A DNA stretch of 64,000 nucleotides from the NCBI RefSeq assembly GCF_003576645.1, contig NC_044917.1, forward strand, positions 2,107,923 to 2,171,922. Reading direction: 5' to 3'. Positions 9,852 through 19,824 of this stretch are shown here, one piece after another; positions within the stretch are counted from its first letter, which is position 1, and each line of letters begins with the position of its first letter. The DNA is from Ipomoea triloba (Eukaryota; Streptophyta; Magnoliopsida; Solanales; Convolvulaceae). Made by a program: the position numbers and the translations under genes. The notes beneath the pieces were generated by a model. That model was not told where the DNA came from, searched no databases, and was given only the letters and a program-made list of their open reading frames with translations.

Positions 9852-10250
9852 ATGGCTTCACACCCAAAACCTTCTTCCAACAAAAGCTTCATCCATGCCC
9901 CTGCACCCACCACCGCCTCCGCCGCGGCGTCTCGAGCACCGGCGAGCCACAGGAAGTTTTGCTTCCGAAAGCGAGGGAAGCTGCCAACGGCGCGGCTAGG
10001 GGGGAAGAAGCCGCGGCGGGGATTCTTTCTGGTGAAGCTTTTCCGGCGGGCGAGACTGCGGTGGCTCCGGCTGCACTACTCAACCATGGTGAAGAAGATC
10101 AAAGATTATTACCAGCGACTCATAAAGGATATCGTCGACGGCGGCGGAGCCATTGATTCCTTCCACCAACGCCTGATCATGGAGACGTCTTTTGCCGTTC
10201 CGGTGATGGGACTTTCTTTGAACTCTTTTCCTAGCCATTACGGCAAATAG
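9852..10250 (+). CDS. Small basic plant protein of unknown function
   Basis: Single-exon gene for 132 residues; the ATG is in the context AATAATGGCT. I do not recognise a named family. The N-terminal part (1-55) is rich in Ala, Pro and Ser and then strongly basic (RKFCFRKRGK, GKKPRRGFF). The middle (about 57-95) is an Arg/Leu-rich, probably helical segment (RRARLRWLRLHYSTMVKKIK, then DYYQRLIKDI). The end holds a hydrophobic motif, ETSFAVPVMGLSLNSFPSHY. There is no signal peptide or obvious membrane span. From memory, similar plant proteins share the LRWLRLHY and PVMG...FPSHYG blocks, which would support a real gene, but I cannot test this here. The basic clusters could be nuclear-localising or membrane-binding. 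Confidence 0.75.
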   Translation: MASHPKPSSNKSFIHAPAPTTASAAASRAPASHRKFCFRKRGKLPTARLGGKKPRRGFFLVKLFRRARLRWLRLHYSTMVKKIKDYYQRLIKDIVDGGGAIDSFHQRLIMETSFAVPVMGLSLNSFPSHYGK

Positions 10251-12083
10251 CTCGCCGGCGCCGGCGGATTTTCTTGTTTATCCGGTAAATAACTCCGATC
10301 TCCTTCATTGTCATCTGTAACTTTCTCAAGATCTTCCATGGGGAATAAAAAATAAATAAATAAAAAGAGATTTTTACGATTTTCTTTTCAAGAAAATGAT
10401 TTACCAAATTATTTCCTAATTTTCTGGTAGCTGAACAAAGAAGATTACTGATTAATTAATTAATTAATCTTGTATAATCCACATTATTACACCCCCAGTT
10501 TATTTTTAATTTTCAAATACATGCATCTGAGTTGAGATCATACATTGGCATCAAAACCGTTTAGCTCACTCTCTAGCTTCTGCAGCCTATTCTCAGACTA
10601 ATTTTGTGTACTAAAATTGTAATCTTCGGACTTTGCTTCACCTCTTTTACATTAATCTATTTTGAGTTTAGTTTCAAAAAGATCATAATACACCGGAATA
10701 AAGTACAATCTTAACCGAATCAGTGAAACAGGTAATTTGGTAATTACAACATTTTACGTTTGACTTATATGTTTGAATAGATCAACTATTGAATTTATTT
10801 CTTTAAAATCATAATATAAATTTCACACATAATATATTTTCGGATAGAGACTACATTTTTTTTTTTTTAACGAATGAAAGTTGTATATGTTGTTAAGCTA
10901 TAGTTTCGTACGTTGCAAGTTCATTAGACGTGGGAGATCACATGCCTCGTTGACTCTATTTGATCTTTGGGGAACCATATATTCCTTTTGTTCCCAAGTT
11001 GTAACAATTATTTTGGCATTACTAGTCAGAACATCTTACCTCAGCAAACAAATATTTTATATTTATTATCCAAAAAAATATTTTACAAGTTAAATGATGA
11101 ATATTAATGTGAGGGTAAAGAAATAAAAAAAGATCGAGCCGTACGACTCCTTGTGACATATGGTGTCAGCACTTTCGTCACTGTTCAAATTTATTTATTA
11201 TTGTAATTATACACTTAGGAGATTCCAAATATGCCACTGATTGATTGTACACCCCAACTCAGCAACTCGACAACACAAAATTAATCTCGAATAATATTAG
11301 ATACCCCTCTTAAAAACACATCTCCCAATTTTACCTTCTGAACTCAACCCATTATTATTAATGGCTCGTTAAGTAGCAATAGAGTGCTTGAAATCAACTA
11401 AGACCGTTAAACTGGCGCTGACACAAGTGATATGGACAAGGAAAATGGTTAATTATCTCCATTGCAAGACTATATAAACAGTTGTAACATTATAATGAGC
11501 GGACAAACACTTAATGTGTACTAATTATCTATCATTAATCTTTAATCTGTTCCAACTTCTACATTATCCTTTATTTTAAGTGTATCATTAACCCGGCACC
11601 AACTAAGACAAAATTTAATATGAAAGATTAAATTTGTTGCGGACGTGAATGTCGTAACAGTTGCAGAATTTTTAATAACGAGGTCAACGTTCATGGCTTT
11701 CCAGCTGTACCGGCCCTGTACATAAATGTATTATTTTCCCATATATTGTTTTGATTTCGCCTGGGCAATGGGCATTTCCCAAAGAGTTAGAATGCAACAA
11801 TTCAATCAATATAATAATCGTGGAGGGCTACTTATATCAAATTTTATTTCATTTTTGTTAAATCATAAGGCCATTCGCACCTATGAAAGGGTGCATCGTC
11901 CATGGCTCAGAAATTAAAAAATAAAAATCTCACAAACATGAATATACATGTTAAATTATTGTACAATCCATTACAGGCCCAATCCATTAATGACTCAAAT
12001 TGTCCCCAAATGCCAAATCTCTAACTCTCTAAATACCTATAGGCCTATTTTGCTATTTTACCATCATTATATCATGGAATAAG

Positions 12084-12265
12084 GAGGACCACTTATACAA
12101 TATACATTTTTGTTATACTAAATGTTTATTTTTAATATATTAAATATTTATATTTTTGAAGATACACTATTTGCATATTGCCAAATAATGAATATTTAGT
12201 ATATTAAAAATTAACATTTATTTATTATTTATATTGTAACGTAGACCATGATCCACAGTATAATT
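12084..12265. repeat. AT-rich MITE-like fold-back fragment
   Basis: The left part (TAAATGTTTATTTTTAATAT) pairs with inverted sequence to the right (TAGTATATTAAAAATTAACA). The element ends with GTAGACCATGATCCACAG, a variant of the GTGGACCATG ends seen at 357 and 678. Boundaries are approximate. Confidence 0.5.
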
Positions 12266-13127
12266 TATCGCTATTTTACAAATTTATTATAATTACGTCC
12301 TAGTTAATTACTATTTAGTTTAAGCAGATAAGATCTACGTACGGCTCTTCCATATATATGTTCACTCAACTGATTCTACTTGGTTTGGAGTTGAAGTGCT
12401 ACATTGGTGAAACATAAATTATACGACGTTGGTTCAACTTCTATTTATTTTCTTTTATTAGTAATAAGAATTCCAAAATTTTAGATTTTACATTCAACAA
12501 TTCTTTCCATTTTTCATTTCACGAATATTGATTTGATGTGCCACCCGAAGTAATGGTTAACGGTCAGTCTTGCTACCAACCGTCGATCTTATTTTCAACT
12601 ATAAAATGGTGGCTTAATTATAGTGATGGTTCCGACGTCACCGAAAACTTCAATCATGCGGGACAAATTGTAAAATGGATTAGGATCTACTTTACATTAT
12701 GGACTTTGGTTCAAAATGATATTTAAATTATATGTCTCATTTAACATATATATTATGGGTCCATTTACTTCAGAAAACTATTATTCGTTTTCTAATTTTT
12801 CAACTTTATATTCTTTGTTTTCTACTATATTTAGAAAACTAGTTAACTAACACTCATTTTTTTTCAATTGTTTCTTAGACTAACGTTATAAAATTAACAC
12901 AAGTTTAATTTCGAATGATTTTTAAACCTTATATTTAAAATATTTTTGGATATGTTTGTTTAAATGGAATAAATATAATTATATTTTTAATTTTAAGTCT
13001 AATATATGTAATAAGATTTTTACATTTGATGTCTAAACCAATAACCTATTAAGTTCACATAAAATATAGTTTAAAAATTATTAATATTTGGTGAGCTTAT
13101 AATATATATTATATATATAATACCCCA

Positions 13128-13411
13128 TTTGGTCTCTCGACTATTAGAATTTCACAATTTTGGTCATCAACTACCAAAGTGGCTCAATTTAGTCTTTAAT
13201 TATGTAATTTTTACCTAAAATGGTTCATCGACTATTAAGATTTCACAACTTTGGTCATCGACTACCAAATTTGTTCAATTTAGTCCCTGAGTATGCAAAT
13301 TTTTTTAACCTAAAATGGTCCATAGACTATTAGGACTTTCACCAATTTTGGTAATGTACTATCAAAGTTGCTCAATTTAGTCCCCAACTATGCAAATGAT
13401 AACCTAAAATG
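13128..13411. repeat. Three tandem copies of a 95-bp repeat
   Basis: Each unit contains TCGACTATTA-like, TTTCACAA(T/C)TTTGGT, CTCAATTTAGTC and ACCTAAAATG blocks in the same order, three times. A diverged inverted piece (ATAGTTGAGGATCAAAGTTG) follows near 13480, so the array may be one arm of a larger fold-back element ending near 13515. It lies about 450 bases upstream of subtilase C. Confidence 0.7.
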
Positions 13412-13789
13412 TTAGTTTATTGTGGATTTGGAGACATTTTTGGAGAATCGAAGACTAAAGTGGATCGGAGAAATCCTCATAGTTGAGGATCAAAGTTGTG
13501 AAACTTAAAAATTATCTAGTTTGTAAACAAATAAATTGAAGGTACATAATTAATATGTTAATTGTAGTAGACACATATTTTATTAATTATAGATACATAA
13601 TTTTTAGATTTGAATTCATAAGGTAAACCATATACATGGTGTAACAATTGTCCACGCGGCACATAGGCGTTGGGAGGGTAGCTTAAAGGTATATGATTAT
13701 GTCTTGAGATGTGGACATTTTGGTACAAATAAATAATAATTTTCTATACTAAGAAGTAGGCTCATTGTGATTTTTGTGCTTTCAGAGCC

Positions 13790-13796
13790 TATAAAT
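13790..13796 (+). promoter_or_regulatory. TATA box of subtilase C
   Basis: TATAAAT in AGAGCCTATAAATAGAGC, 65 bases before the ATG at 13855. The same string lies before copy D. The upstream TTTGGTACAAATAAATA block is shared too (about 13720 and 17380). Confidence 0.65.
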
Positions 13797-13854
13797 AGAG
13801 CTTTTTTTTTTTGGTTGATAATTCATACTCACCAGTCACCTTCGATACACATCA

Positions 13855-16164
13855 ATGGCGACTCCCTCTTTTGCTTACACCTTCCTTTTCATATTATTAT
13901 GCCTTGTTTCAGTCAATCTCTCCACTTCATCGGAGAATCAGGAGACCTTTATCGTCTACATGTCGAAATCCAACAAACCCCATTTTTTCTCCACCCATCA
14001 TGACTGGTATTCCTCCATAATCCGCCGCCTTTCTCCTCTCTCTCAACTCCCATCTGAGCTCTTGTACACTTATGGCCACGTTACACACGGCTTCTCCGCT
14101 CGCCTGACGCCTTCCCAAGTGTCTGAACTGCGAAACATCCCCGGCGTTATCTCCGTCCTGCCGGATCAAGCCCGCCAGCTTCACACCACGCATTCCCCTG
14201 AGTTTTTAGGCTTAGCTGAATCGTCTGGCCTCTGGCCGAACTCTGATTATGGAGATGATGTTATAGTGGGGGTTCTCGACACTGGAATTTGGCCGGAGAG
14301 GCCTAGCTTCTCCGACAAGGGTCTATCCCCTGTTCCCGCCAGCTGGAAGGGAAAATGCGAGAATAGTACGGATTTTCCGGAGAGTTTGTGTAATCGGAAA
14401 ATCATCGGCGCTCGTGCTTTCTACAAAGGCTTCGAAGCTGCTAAGGGAGGTCCGATGGATGAATCGGTAGACTCGAAATCTCCGAGAGATACGAATGGCC
14501 ATGGAACGCATACTGCCTCAACCGCCGCCGGCTCGATTGTTGCCAACGCGAGCGTTTTCGGATACGCGCGAGGGGAAGCCAGAGGCGTCGCGATAAAAGC
14601 CAGAATCGCGGTTTACAAAATCTGTTGGAGCTCAGGCTGTTTCGATTCCGATATCCTCTCTGCATTCGATCAAGCCGTTGAAGATGGGGTCCACGTGATT
14701 TCGCTTTCCGTTGGCGCCAATGGCTACGCGCCGCAGTACTTCCGTGACAGCACTGCAATCGGAGCTTTTGGTGCAATGCAGCACGGCATTGTCGTCTCCT
14801 GCTCGGCCGGAAATTCCGGTCCCGGACCATTCACTGCCGTGAACGTCGCGCCATGGATTCTAACGGTCGGTGCTTCCACCATTGATCGGACATTCCCGGC
14901 TGACGTGGTATTAGGGGATGGCAGGATCTTCACTGGCATTTCGTTGTACTCCGGTGACCCGCTCGGCGACTACCAAATTCCCGTGGTTTACGCCGGCGAT
15001 GCCAACAGCAATTACTGTTACTCCGGAGAACTTAACGCTACTAAAGTCGCCGGAAAAATCGTGTTCTGCGAGCCCGGAGGCAATCTCGACGTTGAGAAAG
15101 GATTTGCTGTGAGAGAAGCCGGTGGCGTTGGAATGATCGTTGATGGGAACGTTGGTTGGGGTGAACTGATCCTTGCAAATGCACATGTGATTCCGGCGGC
15201 AAACGTTGATGAAACGGCCGGAAAAGAAATCCATGAATATATAAAGTCGGACCCGTCTCCAACTGCTACAATTATATTCAGGGGAACAGTAATCGGATCC
15301 TCACCCTCGGCGCCGCGCGTGGCGTCTTTCTCAAGCCGCGGCCCGAATCTCATAACGTTTGGAATTTTAAAACCTGACGTCATCGCGCCGGGGGTTAACA
15401 TCTTAGCGGGTTGGACCGGCGCGAATAGCCCGTCGGAATCGGAGATGGACCAGAGACGGGTAGAATTTAACATCATCTCCGGCACGTCCATGTCGTGTCC
15501 CCACGTCAGCGGCTTGGCTGCCCTGCTTAGAAAAGCTCATCCAACGTGGAGCCCCGCCGCCATCAAATCCGCGCTCATGACAACTGCTTACACCGTCGAC
15601 AATGCCGGAAACAATTTTATCGATCAAGCCAGCGGCGATAAATCCAACGCGTATATTCACGGAGCCGGCCATGTTGACCCGAATAGAGCCATGGATCCGG
15701 GTCTAATTTACGATCTAGGAGTGAATGATTACGTGGCATTCTTATGTACCATTGGATACGACAAAAATCAAACATCCCTGTTCGTAAAGGATCCCTCCAA
15801 AGTGAATTGCAGCGTGCAAAATCTGGGCACACCCGGGTCTCTAAATTACCCAGCGTTTTCAGTTGTTTTTTCGGACCAAAACGAGATAAAATACAAGAGA
15901 TCAGTTAAAAATGTAGGAAGCGAAAAATATGTTGTTTATGAGGTCAAAGTGAATGCTCCCTTAGGTGTACAAGTAAGCGTATCACCAACCAAATTAGTGT
16001 TTGATGAGAAGGCTGATACACTATCGTACGAAATAACTTTTACCAATGTTAACTCAGGGGGATATGATAACTCATATGGCTCAATTGCTTGGGAAGATGG
16101 GGTGCACACTGTTAGTAGCCCAATAGCTGTTCTTTGGCTAAATGGGACTCGATCTGCACTTTAA
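13855..16164 (+). CDS. SBT1.4: Subtilisin-like protease, SBT1.4 type (copy C)
   Basis: Intronless, 769 residues, starting at the ATG in ATCAATGGCG. Signal peptide (MATPSFAYTFLFILLCLVSV), I9 propeptide with ETFIVYMSKSNKPHFF, S8 domain with Asp142 (DTGIWPE), His216 (GHGTH) and Ser545 (GTSMSCPH), oxyanion Asn in GNSGP, PA insert, then an Fn3-like domain ending IAVLWLNGTRSAL. Length and motifs are typical of the family and every catalytic residue is present. It is the near-twin of copy D, 3.7 kb downstream, with homologous promoter and 3' flank. By family it is a secreted protease of the cell wall space. Closest remembered relative: Arabidopsis SBT1.4. Confidence 0.95.
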   Translation: MATPSFAYTFLFILLCLVSVNLSTSSENQETFIVYMSKSNKPHFFSTHHDWYSSIIRRLSPLSQLPSELLYTYGHVTHGFSARLTPSQVSELRNIPGVISVLPDQARQLHTTHSPEFLGLAESSGLWPNSDYGDDVIVGVLDTGIWPERPSFSDKGLSPVPASWKGKCENSTDFPESLCNRKIIGARAFYKGFEAAKGGPMDESVDSKSPRDTNGHGTHTASTAAGSIVANASVFGYARGEARGVAIKARIAVYKICWSSGCFDSDILSAFDQAVEDGVHVISLSVGANGYAPQYFRDSTAIGAFGAMQHGIVVSCSAGNSGPGPFTAVNVAPWILTVGASTIDRTFPADVVLGDGRIFTGISLYSGDPLGDYQIPVVYAGDANSNYCYSGELNATKVAGKIVFCEPGGNLDVEKGFAVREAGGVGMIVDGNVGWGELILANAHVIPAANVDETAGKEIHEYIKSDPSPTATIIFRGTVIGSSPSAPRVASFSSRGPNLITFGILKPDVIAPGVNILAGWTGANSPSESEMDQRRVEFNIISGTSMSCPHVSGLAALLRKAHPTWSPAAIKSALMTTAYTVDNAGNNFIDQASGDKSNAYIHGAGHVDPNRAMDPGLIYDLGVNDYVAFLCTIGYDKNQTSLFVKDPSKVNCSVQNLGTPGSLNYPAFSVVFSDQNEIKYKRSVKNVGSEKYVVYEVKVNAPLGVQVSVSPTKLVFDEKADTLSYEITFTNVNSGGYDNSYGSIAWEDGVHTVSSPIAVLWLNGTRSAL

Positions 16165-16730
16165 ATGTGTGCAAAAATGGGCCTAGTATGACCCATGTAT
16201 TGAAACAAATCCACTGTACAAATTATTGTGGACTATCTATTAATAAATAATGATGGTTGTGCAAATATATTTTTATTTATTTCATATTATTTTCTTTAAT
16301 TTATTTAATATTAAACAAATAAATTTGTTATCTATTTTTTTTAAAGCAAAGAACTCAAAGATTAGATTAATGAATTCAAAAAAATAAGGCTCGTAATGAG
16401 ATAGACCAGTCCCATCAACCTTGGCCAAAGCATGAGCCGCTTGGTTGTTGGTCCTATGAATATAACGAGTTAAAATATAACTTTTACTAATTTGTTTCAA
16501 GAAATATTAAATATCTACCACTCTTGACATAGGTCGGTCCTTTGTCCATTTTTTCCTTTTTTTTTAATAAATAAATAATGGTTCAGTTTCGGACTGAACA
16601 CAAATTTATTTTAAAAAGAACTAAAATTTATACTAATATCAAATTGTATGAAAACGATGTATTGAAATAAATTTATATATAATTGTGCTACTCTACAGTT
16701 TGTATTTCACTCATACAAACTTTCTAAAAG

Positions 16731-16809
16731 TTCCCACGGAAGATTGAATCTGTGACCTCTCACTTGGGAGGGTCACAACTATGCCGCTTGACCACAAGGT
16801 CTTTGGCAA

Positions 16810-16811
<2 letters not shown>
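16731..16811 (-). repeat. tRNA-like SINE head (fragment)
   Basis: On the - strand it reads CAAAGACCTTGTGGTCAAGC, then CACAGATTCAATC, resembling Pol III box A and box B. A related - strand copy sits at 28755-28846 (CAAAGACCTTATGGTCAAAC and GGGTTCAAGTC). Family assignment by eye only. Confidence 0.45.

Positions 16812-16852
<41 letters not shown>
16812..16852. repeat. (AT)n microsatellite
   Basis: About twenty uninterrupted AT dinucleotides directly next to the SINE-like fragment. Confidence 0.9.
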
Positions 16853-16855
<3 letters not shown>

Positions 16856-17140
16856 CTAGCTAGAAACGTTCAAGAAATAATAAATAATATTTATCTCAAA
16901 TAATTTAAGGTCATATAAATATAAAGTTGTATAATTATGTATCATATAATACTAGAATAATTTTGAAAAATATTTATTGTCAAAATAATACTAGTGAACA
17001 TTTTCTGGGTGTTACAAACACCATGCAAAAAATGAACATACTTAATTATTATAGAAAAGTATGTTTAATTAAGTCTACTAACACCATACGAAATCATTAA
17101 CCAAAAAAAATAGTAATAAAACATTCGGATATCAATGATT

Positions 17141-17251
17141 TCTAGTGCACTGGAAGTGATATCCAGTGCACTATCAGTAATTTCCAGTGCACTGGAAACC
17201 TTTCCAGTGGACTGGAAGTCATTTACAGTGCACTGGAAATTCACTGGAATT
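17141..17251. repeat. Array of palindromic TTCCAGTGCACTGGAA units
   Basis: The 16-base palindrome TTCCAGTGCACTGGAA and variants (CCAGTGCACTATCAG, TTTCCAGTGGACTGGAA, TTACAGTGCACTGGAAA) recur about every 20 bases, at least five times, ending in TTCACTGGAATT. It lies 0.2 kb upstream of the copy D promoter and is absent from the matching place before copy C. Confidence 0.7.
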
Positions 17252-17466
17252 AAAAACATGTCAATAAACAATCATTAGCTGGTTTTCAAAAACAACAATC
17301 ATTAGCTGGTTTATATTTTCTAATTCGTCAATTTTTAATTAGGCCCGGTTTTAAGAAAAAAAAAAAAAAGTAGGCACGTTTTGGTACAAATAAATAAAAA
17401 TTTTGTTTACCAAGTAGGCTCACGGTGATTTGTGTAGAATCACTTTGGCGTTCAGACTTCAGAGCC

Positions 17467-17473
17467 TATAAAT
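17467..17473 (+). promoter_or_regulatory. TATA box of subtilase D
   Basis: TATAAAT in AGAGCCTATAAATAGAGC, identical in context to copy C and 60 bases before the ATG at 17527. Confidence 0.65.
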
Positions 17474-17526
17474 AGAGCTTTGTGTTTTTTGTAATGATAA
17501 TTCAGACTCACCTCCGATCCACATCA

Positions 17527-19824
17527 ATGGCGACTCCCTCATTTGCTTACACCTTCCTTTTTATATTCTTATGCCTGGTTTCAGTCAATCTCTCCACCTC
17601 ATCGGAAAATCAGGAAACCTTTATTGTCTACATGTCGAAATCCAAGAAGCCCCATTTTTTCGCCACCCATCATGACTGGTATTCCTCCATCATCCGCCGC
17701 CTTTCTCCTCCATCTGAGCTCTTGTACACCTATGGCCGCGTCGCACACGGTTTTTCCGCTCGCCTGACGCCTTCCCAAGCGTCTGAACTGCGTAACATCC
17801 CCGGCGTGATCTCCGTCATGCCCGATCAAGCCCGCCAGCTCCACACCACCCACTCCCCTGAGTTTTTAGGCTTAACAGACTCGTCTGGCCTCTGGCCAAA
17901 CTCTGATTATGGAGATGATGTTATAGTGGGGGTTCTCGACACTGGAATCTGGCCGGAGAGGCCTAGCTTCTCCGACAAGGGTCTATCCCCTGTTCCCTCC
18001 AGCTGGAAGGGCAAGTGCGAGAATAGTAAAGACTTTCCGAAGACTCTGTGTAATCGAAAACTCATCGGCGCTCGTGCTTTCTACAAAGGCTACGAAGCTG
18101 CTAAGAGAAGTCCGATAGAAGATTCGGTAGAATCGAAATCTCCGAGAGATACGGAAGGTCATGGAACGCATACTGCCACAACCGCCGCCGGCTCGATTGT
18201 TGCCAACGCGAGCCTTTTCGGATACGCAAAAGGGGAAGCCAGAGGCATTGCGGTAAAAGCCAGAATAGCGGTTTACAAAATCTGTTGGAGCTTAGGTTGT
18301 TTCGATTCCGATATCCTCTCTGCGTTCGATCAAGCCGTTGAAGATGGGGTCCACGTGATTTCGCTTTCTGTTGGCGCCAGTGGCAACGCGCCACCCTACT
18401 TCAGTGACAGCACGGCAATCGGAGCTTTTGGTGCAATGGAGCACGGCGTTGTCGTCTCCTGCTCCGCCGGAAATTCCGGTCCCGATCCATTAACTGCCGT
18501 GAACGTCGCGCCATGGATTCTAACGGTCGGTGCTTCCACCATTGATCGGACATTCCCGACTGACGTGGTATTAGGAGACGGTAGGATTTTCACTGGTATG
18601 TCGTTCTACTCCGGTAAACCACTCGGTGACCACAAACTTCCGGTGGTCTACGGTGGCGATGCCGGCAGCGCTTACTGTTACTCCGGAGAACTCAACGCTA
18701 CCATAGTCACCGGAAAGATCGTGTTCTGTCAGCCCGGAGGCAATCTCGACGTTGATAAAGGATTTGCTGTAAGAGAAGCCGGCGGCGTTGGAATGATCAT
18801 TGCTGGTTACACTGGTTGGGGTGAATTCATTTTTGCAAACGCACATGTGATTCCGGCGACAAACGTGGATGAAACGGACGGAAACAAAATCTATGAATAT
18901 ATAAAGTCGGACCCGTCGCCCACTGCCGCAATTGTATTCAGGGGAACAGTAATCGGAACCTCGCTGTCCGCGCCCCGAGTGGCGGGTTTCTCAAGCCGCG
19001 GCCCGAATGCTTTGACGTTAGAAATTTTAAAACCTGACGTGATTGCTCCTGGGGTTAACATCTTAGCGGGTTGGACCGGAGCGGAGAGCCCGTCTGAATC
19101 GGAGATGGACAAGAGACGGGTGGAATTTAATATCATCTCCGGCACGTCCATGGCGTGTCCCCACGTCAGCGGCTTGGCTGCCCTGCTTAGAAAAGCTCAT
19201 CCAACATGGAGCCCCGCCGCCATCAAATCCGCGCTCATGACAACTGCTTACACCGTCGACAATGCCGGAAACAATTTTATCGATCAAGCCTATGGCAATC
19301 AATCCACCGCGTATATTCACGGAGCCGGCCATGTTGACCCGAATAGAGCGCTGGATCCGGGTCTAGTTTACGACCTAGGAGTGAATGATTACGTGGCCTT
19401 CTTATGTACCATTGGATACGACAAAGATCAAATATCCCTGTTCGTAAAGGATCCCTCCACAGTGAATTGCAGAGTGCAAAATCTGGACACACCCGGGTCT
19501 CTAAACTATCCAGCTTTTTCAGTTGTTTTTTCGGACCAAAACGAGGTAAAATACAAGAGATCAGTTAAAAATGTCGGGAGTAAAAAATATGTTGTTTATG
19601 AGGTCAAAGTGAATGCTCCCTTAGGAGTACAAGTAAGCGTATCACCAGCCAAATTAGTGTTTGATGAGAAGACTGATACGCTATCGTACGAAATAACTTT
19701 TACGAATGTTAACTCAGGGAGTTATGATAACTCATATGGGTCAATTGCTTGGGAAGATGGGGTGCACATTGTTAGTAGTCCAATAGCTGTTCTTTGGCTA
19801 AATGGGACTCGATCTGCACTATAA
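17527..19824 (+). CDS. SBT1.4: Subtilisin-like protease, SBT1.4 type (copy D)
   Basis: Intronless, 765 residues from the ATG at 17527. An in-frame extension to 17482 would overlap the leader and does not match copy C, whose start is homologous to 17527. Domain order is as in copy C. Triad: Asp138 (DTGIWPE), His212 (GHGTH), Ser541 (GTSMACPH); the oxyanion Asn is in GNSGP. A four-residue deletion in the propeptide (RRLSPPSELL against RRLSPLSQLPSELL in C) explains the length difference. Many substitutions relative to C sit in the PA region and the surface of the catalytic domain (for example AKRSPIEDSVESK against AKGGPMDESVDSK). Both copies are intact, so they are functional duplicates rather than gene plus pseudogene. 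Confidence 0.95.
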   Translation: MATPSFAYTFLFIFLCLVSVNLSTSSENQETFIVYMSKSKKPHFFATHHDWYSSIIRRLSPPSELLYTYGRVAHGFSARLTPSQASELRNIPGVISVMPDQARQLHTTHSPEFLGLTDSSGLWPNSDYGDDVIVGVLDTGIWPERPSFSDKGLSPVPSSWKGKCENSKDFPKTLCNRKLIGARAFYKGYEAAKRSPIEDSVESKSPRDTEGHGTHTATTAAGSIVANASLFGYAKGEARGIAVKARIAVYKICWSLGCFDSDILSAFDQAVEDGVHVISLSVGASGNAPPYFSDSTAIGAFGAMEHGVVVSCSAGNSGPDPLTAVNVAPWILTVGASTIDRTFPTDVVLGDGRIFTGMSFYSGKPLGDHKLPVVYGGDAGSAYCYSGELNATIVTGKIVFCQPGGNLDVDKGFAVREAGGVGMIIAGYTGWGEFIFANAHVIPATNVDETDGNKIYEYIKSDPSPTAAIVFRGTVIGTSLSAPRVAGFSSRGPNALTLEILKPDVIAPGVNILAGWTGAESPSESEMDKRRVEFNIISGTSMACPHVSGLAALLRKAHPTWSPAAIKSALMTTAYTVDNAGNNFIDQAYGNQSTAYIHGAGHVDPNRALDPGLVYDLGVNDYVAFLCTIGYDKDQISLFVKDPSTVNCRVQNLDTPGSLNYPAFSVVFSDQNEVKYKRSVKNVGSKKYVVYEVKVNAPLGVQVSVSPAKLVFDEKTDTLSYEITFTNVNSGSYDNSYGSIAWEDGVHIVSSPIAVLWLNGTRSAL

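Larger units (their letters stand above)
10251..13789. other. Repeat-rich intergenic region
   Basis: 3.5 kb of AT-rich DNA without a supported gene. It contains a fold-back-like element at 12084-12265 and a three-copy tandem repeat at 13128-13411. The open frames at 10881, 11726 and 12538 are short, AT-rich in composition and lack domains. Confidence 0.5.
16165..17466. other. Spacer between the twin subtilases C and D
   Basis: The first 170 bases are the 3' flank shared with copy D (to about 16330) and include one copy of the 3' UTR module. After this come a SINE-like fragment (16731-16811), an (AT)n microsatellite and a palindromic array (17141-17251). From about 17380 the promoter sequence shared with copy C begins. 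No gene seen. Confidence 0.6.

Noticed and set aside
14441..15672. Several - strand open frames inside subtilases (also in A, B and D)
   Set aside because: They are shadows of GC-rich coding sequence on the other strand and recur at the same places in each paralogue, as expected for frame shadows.
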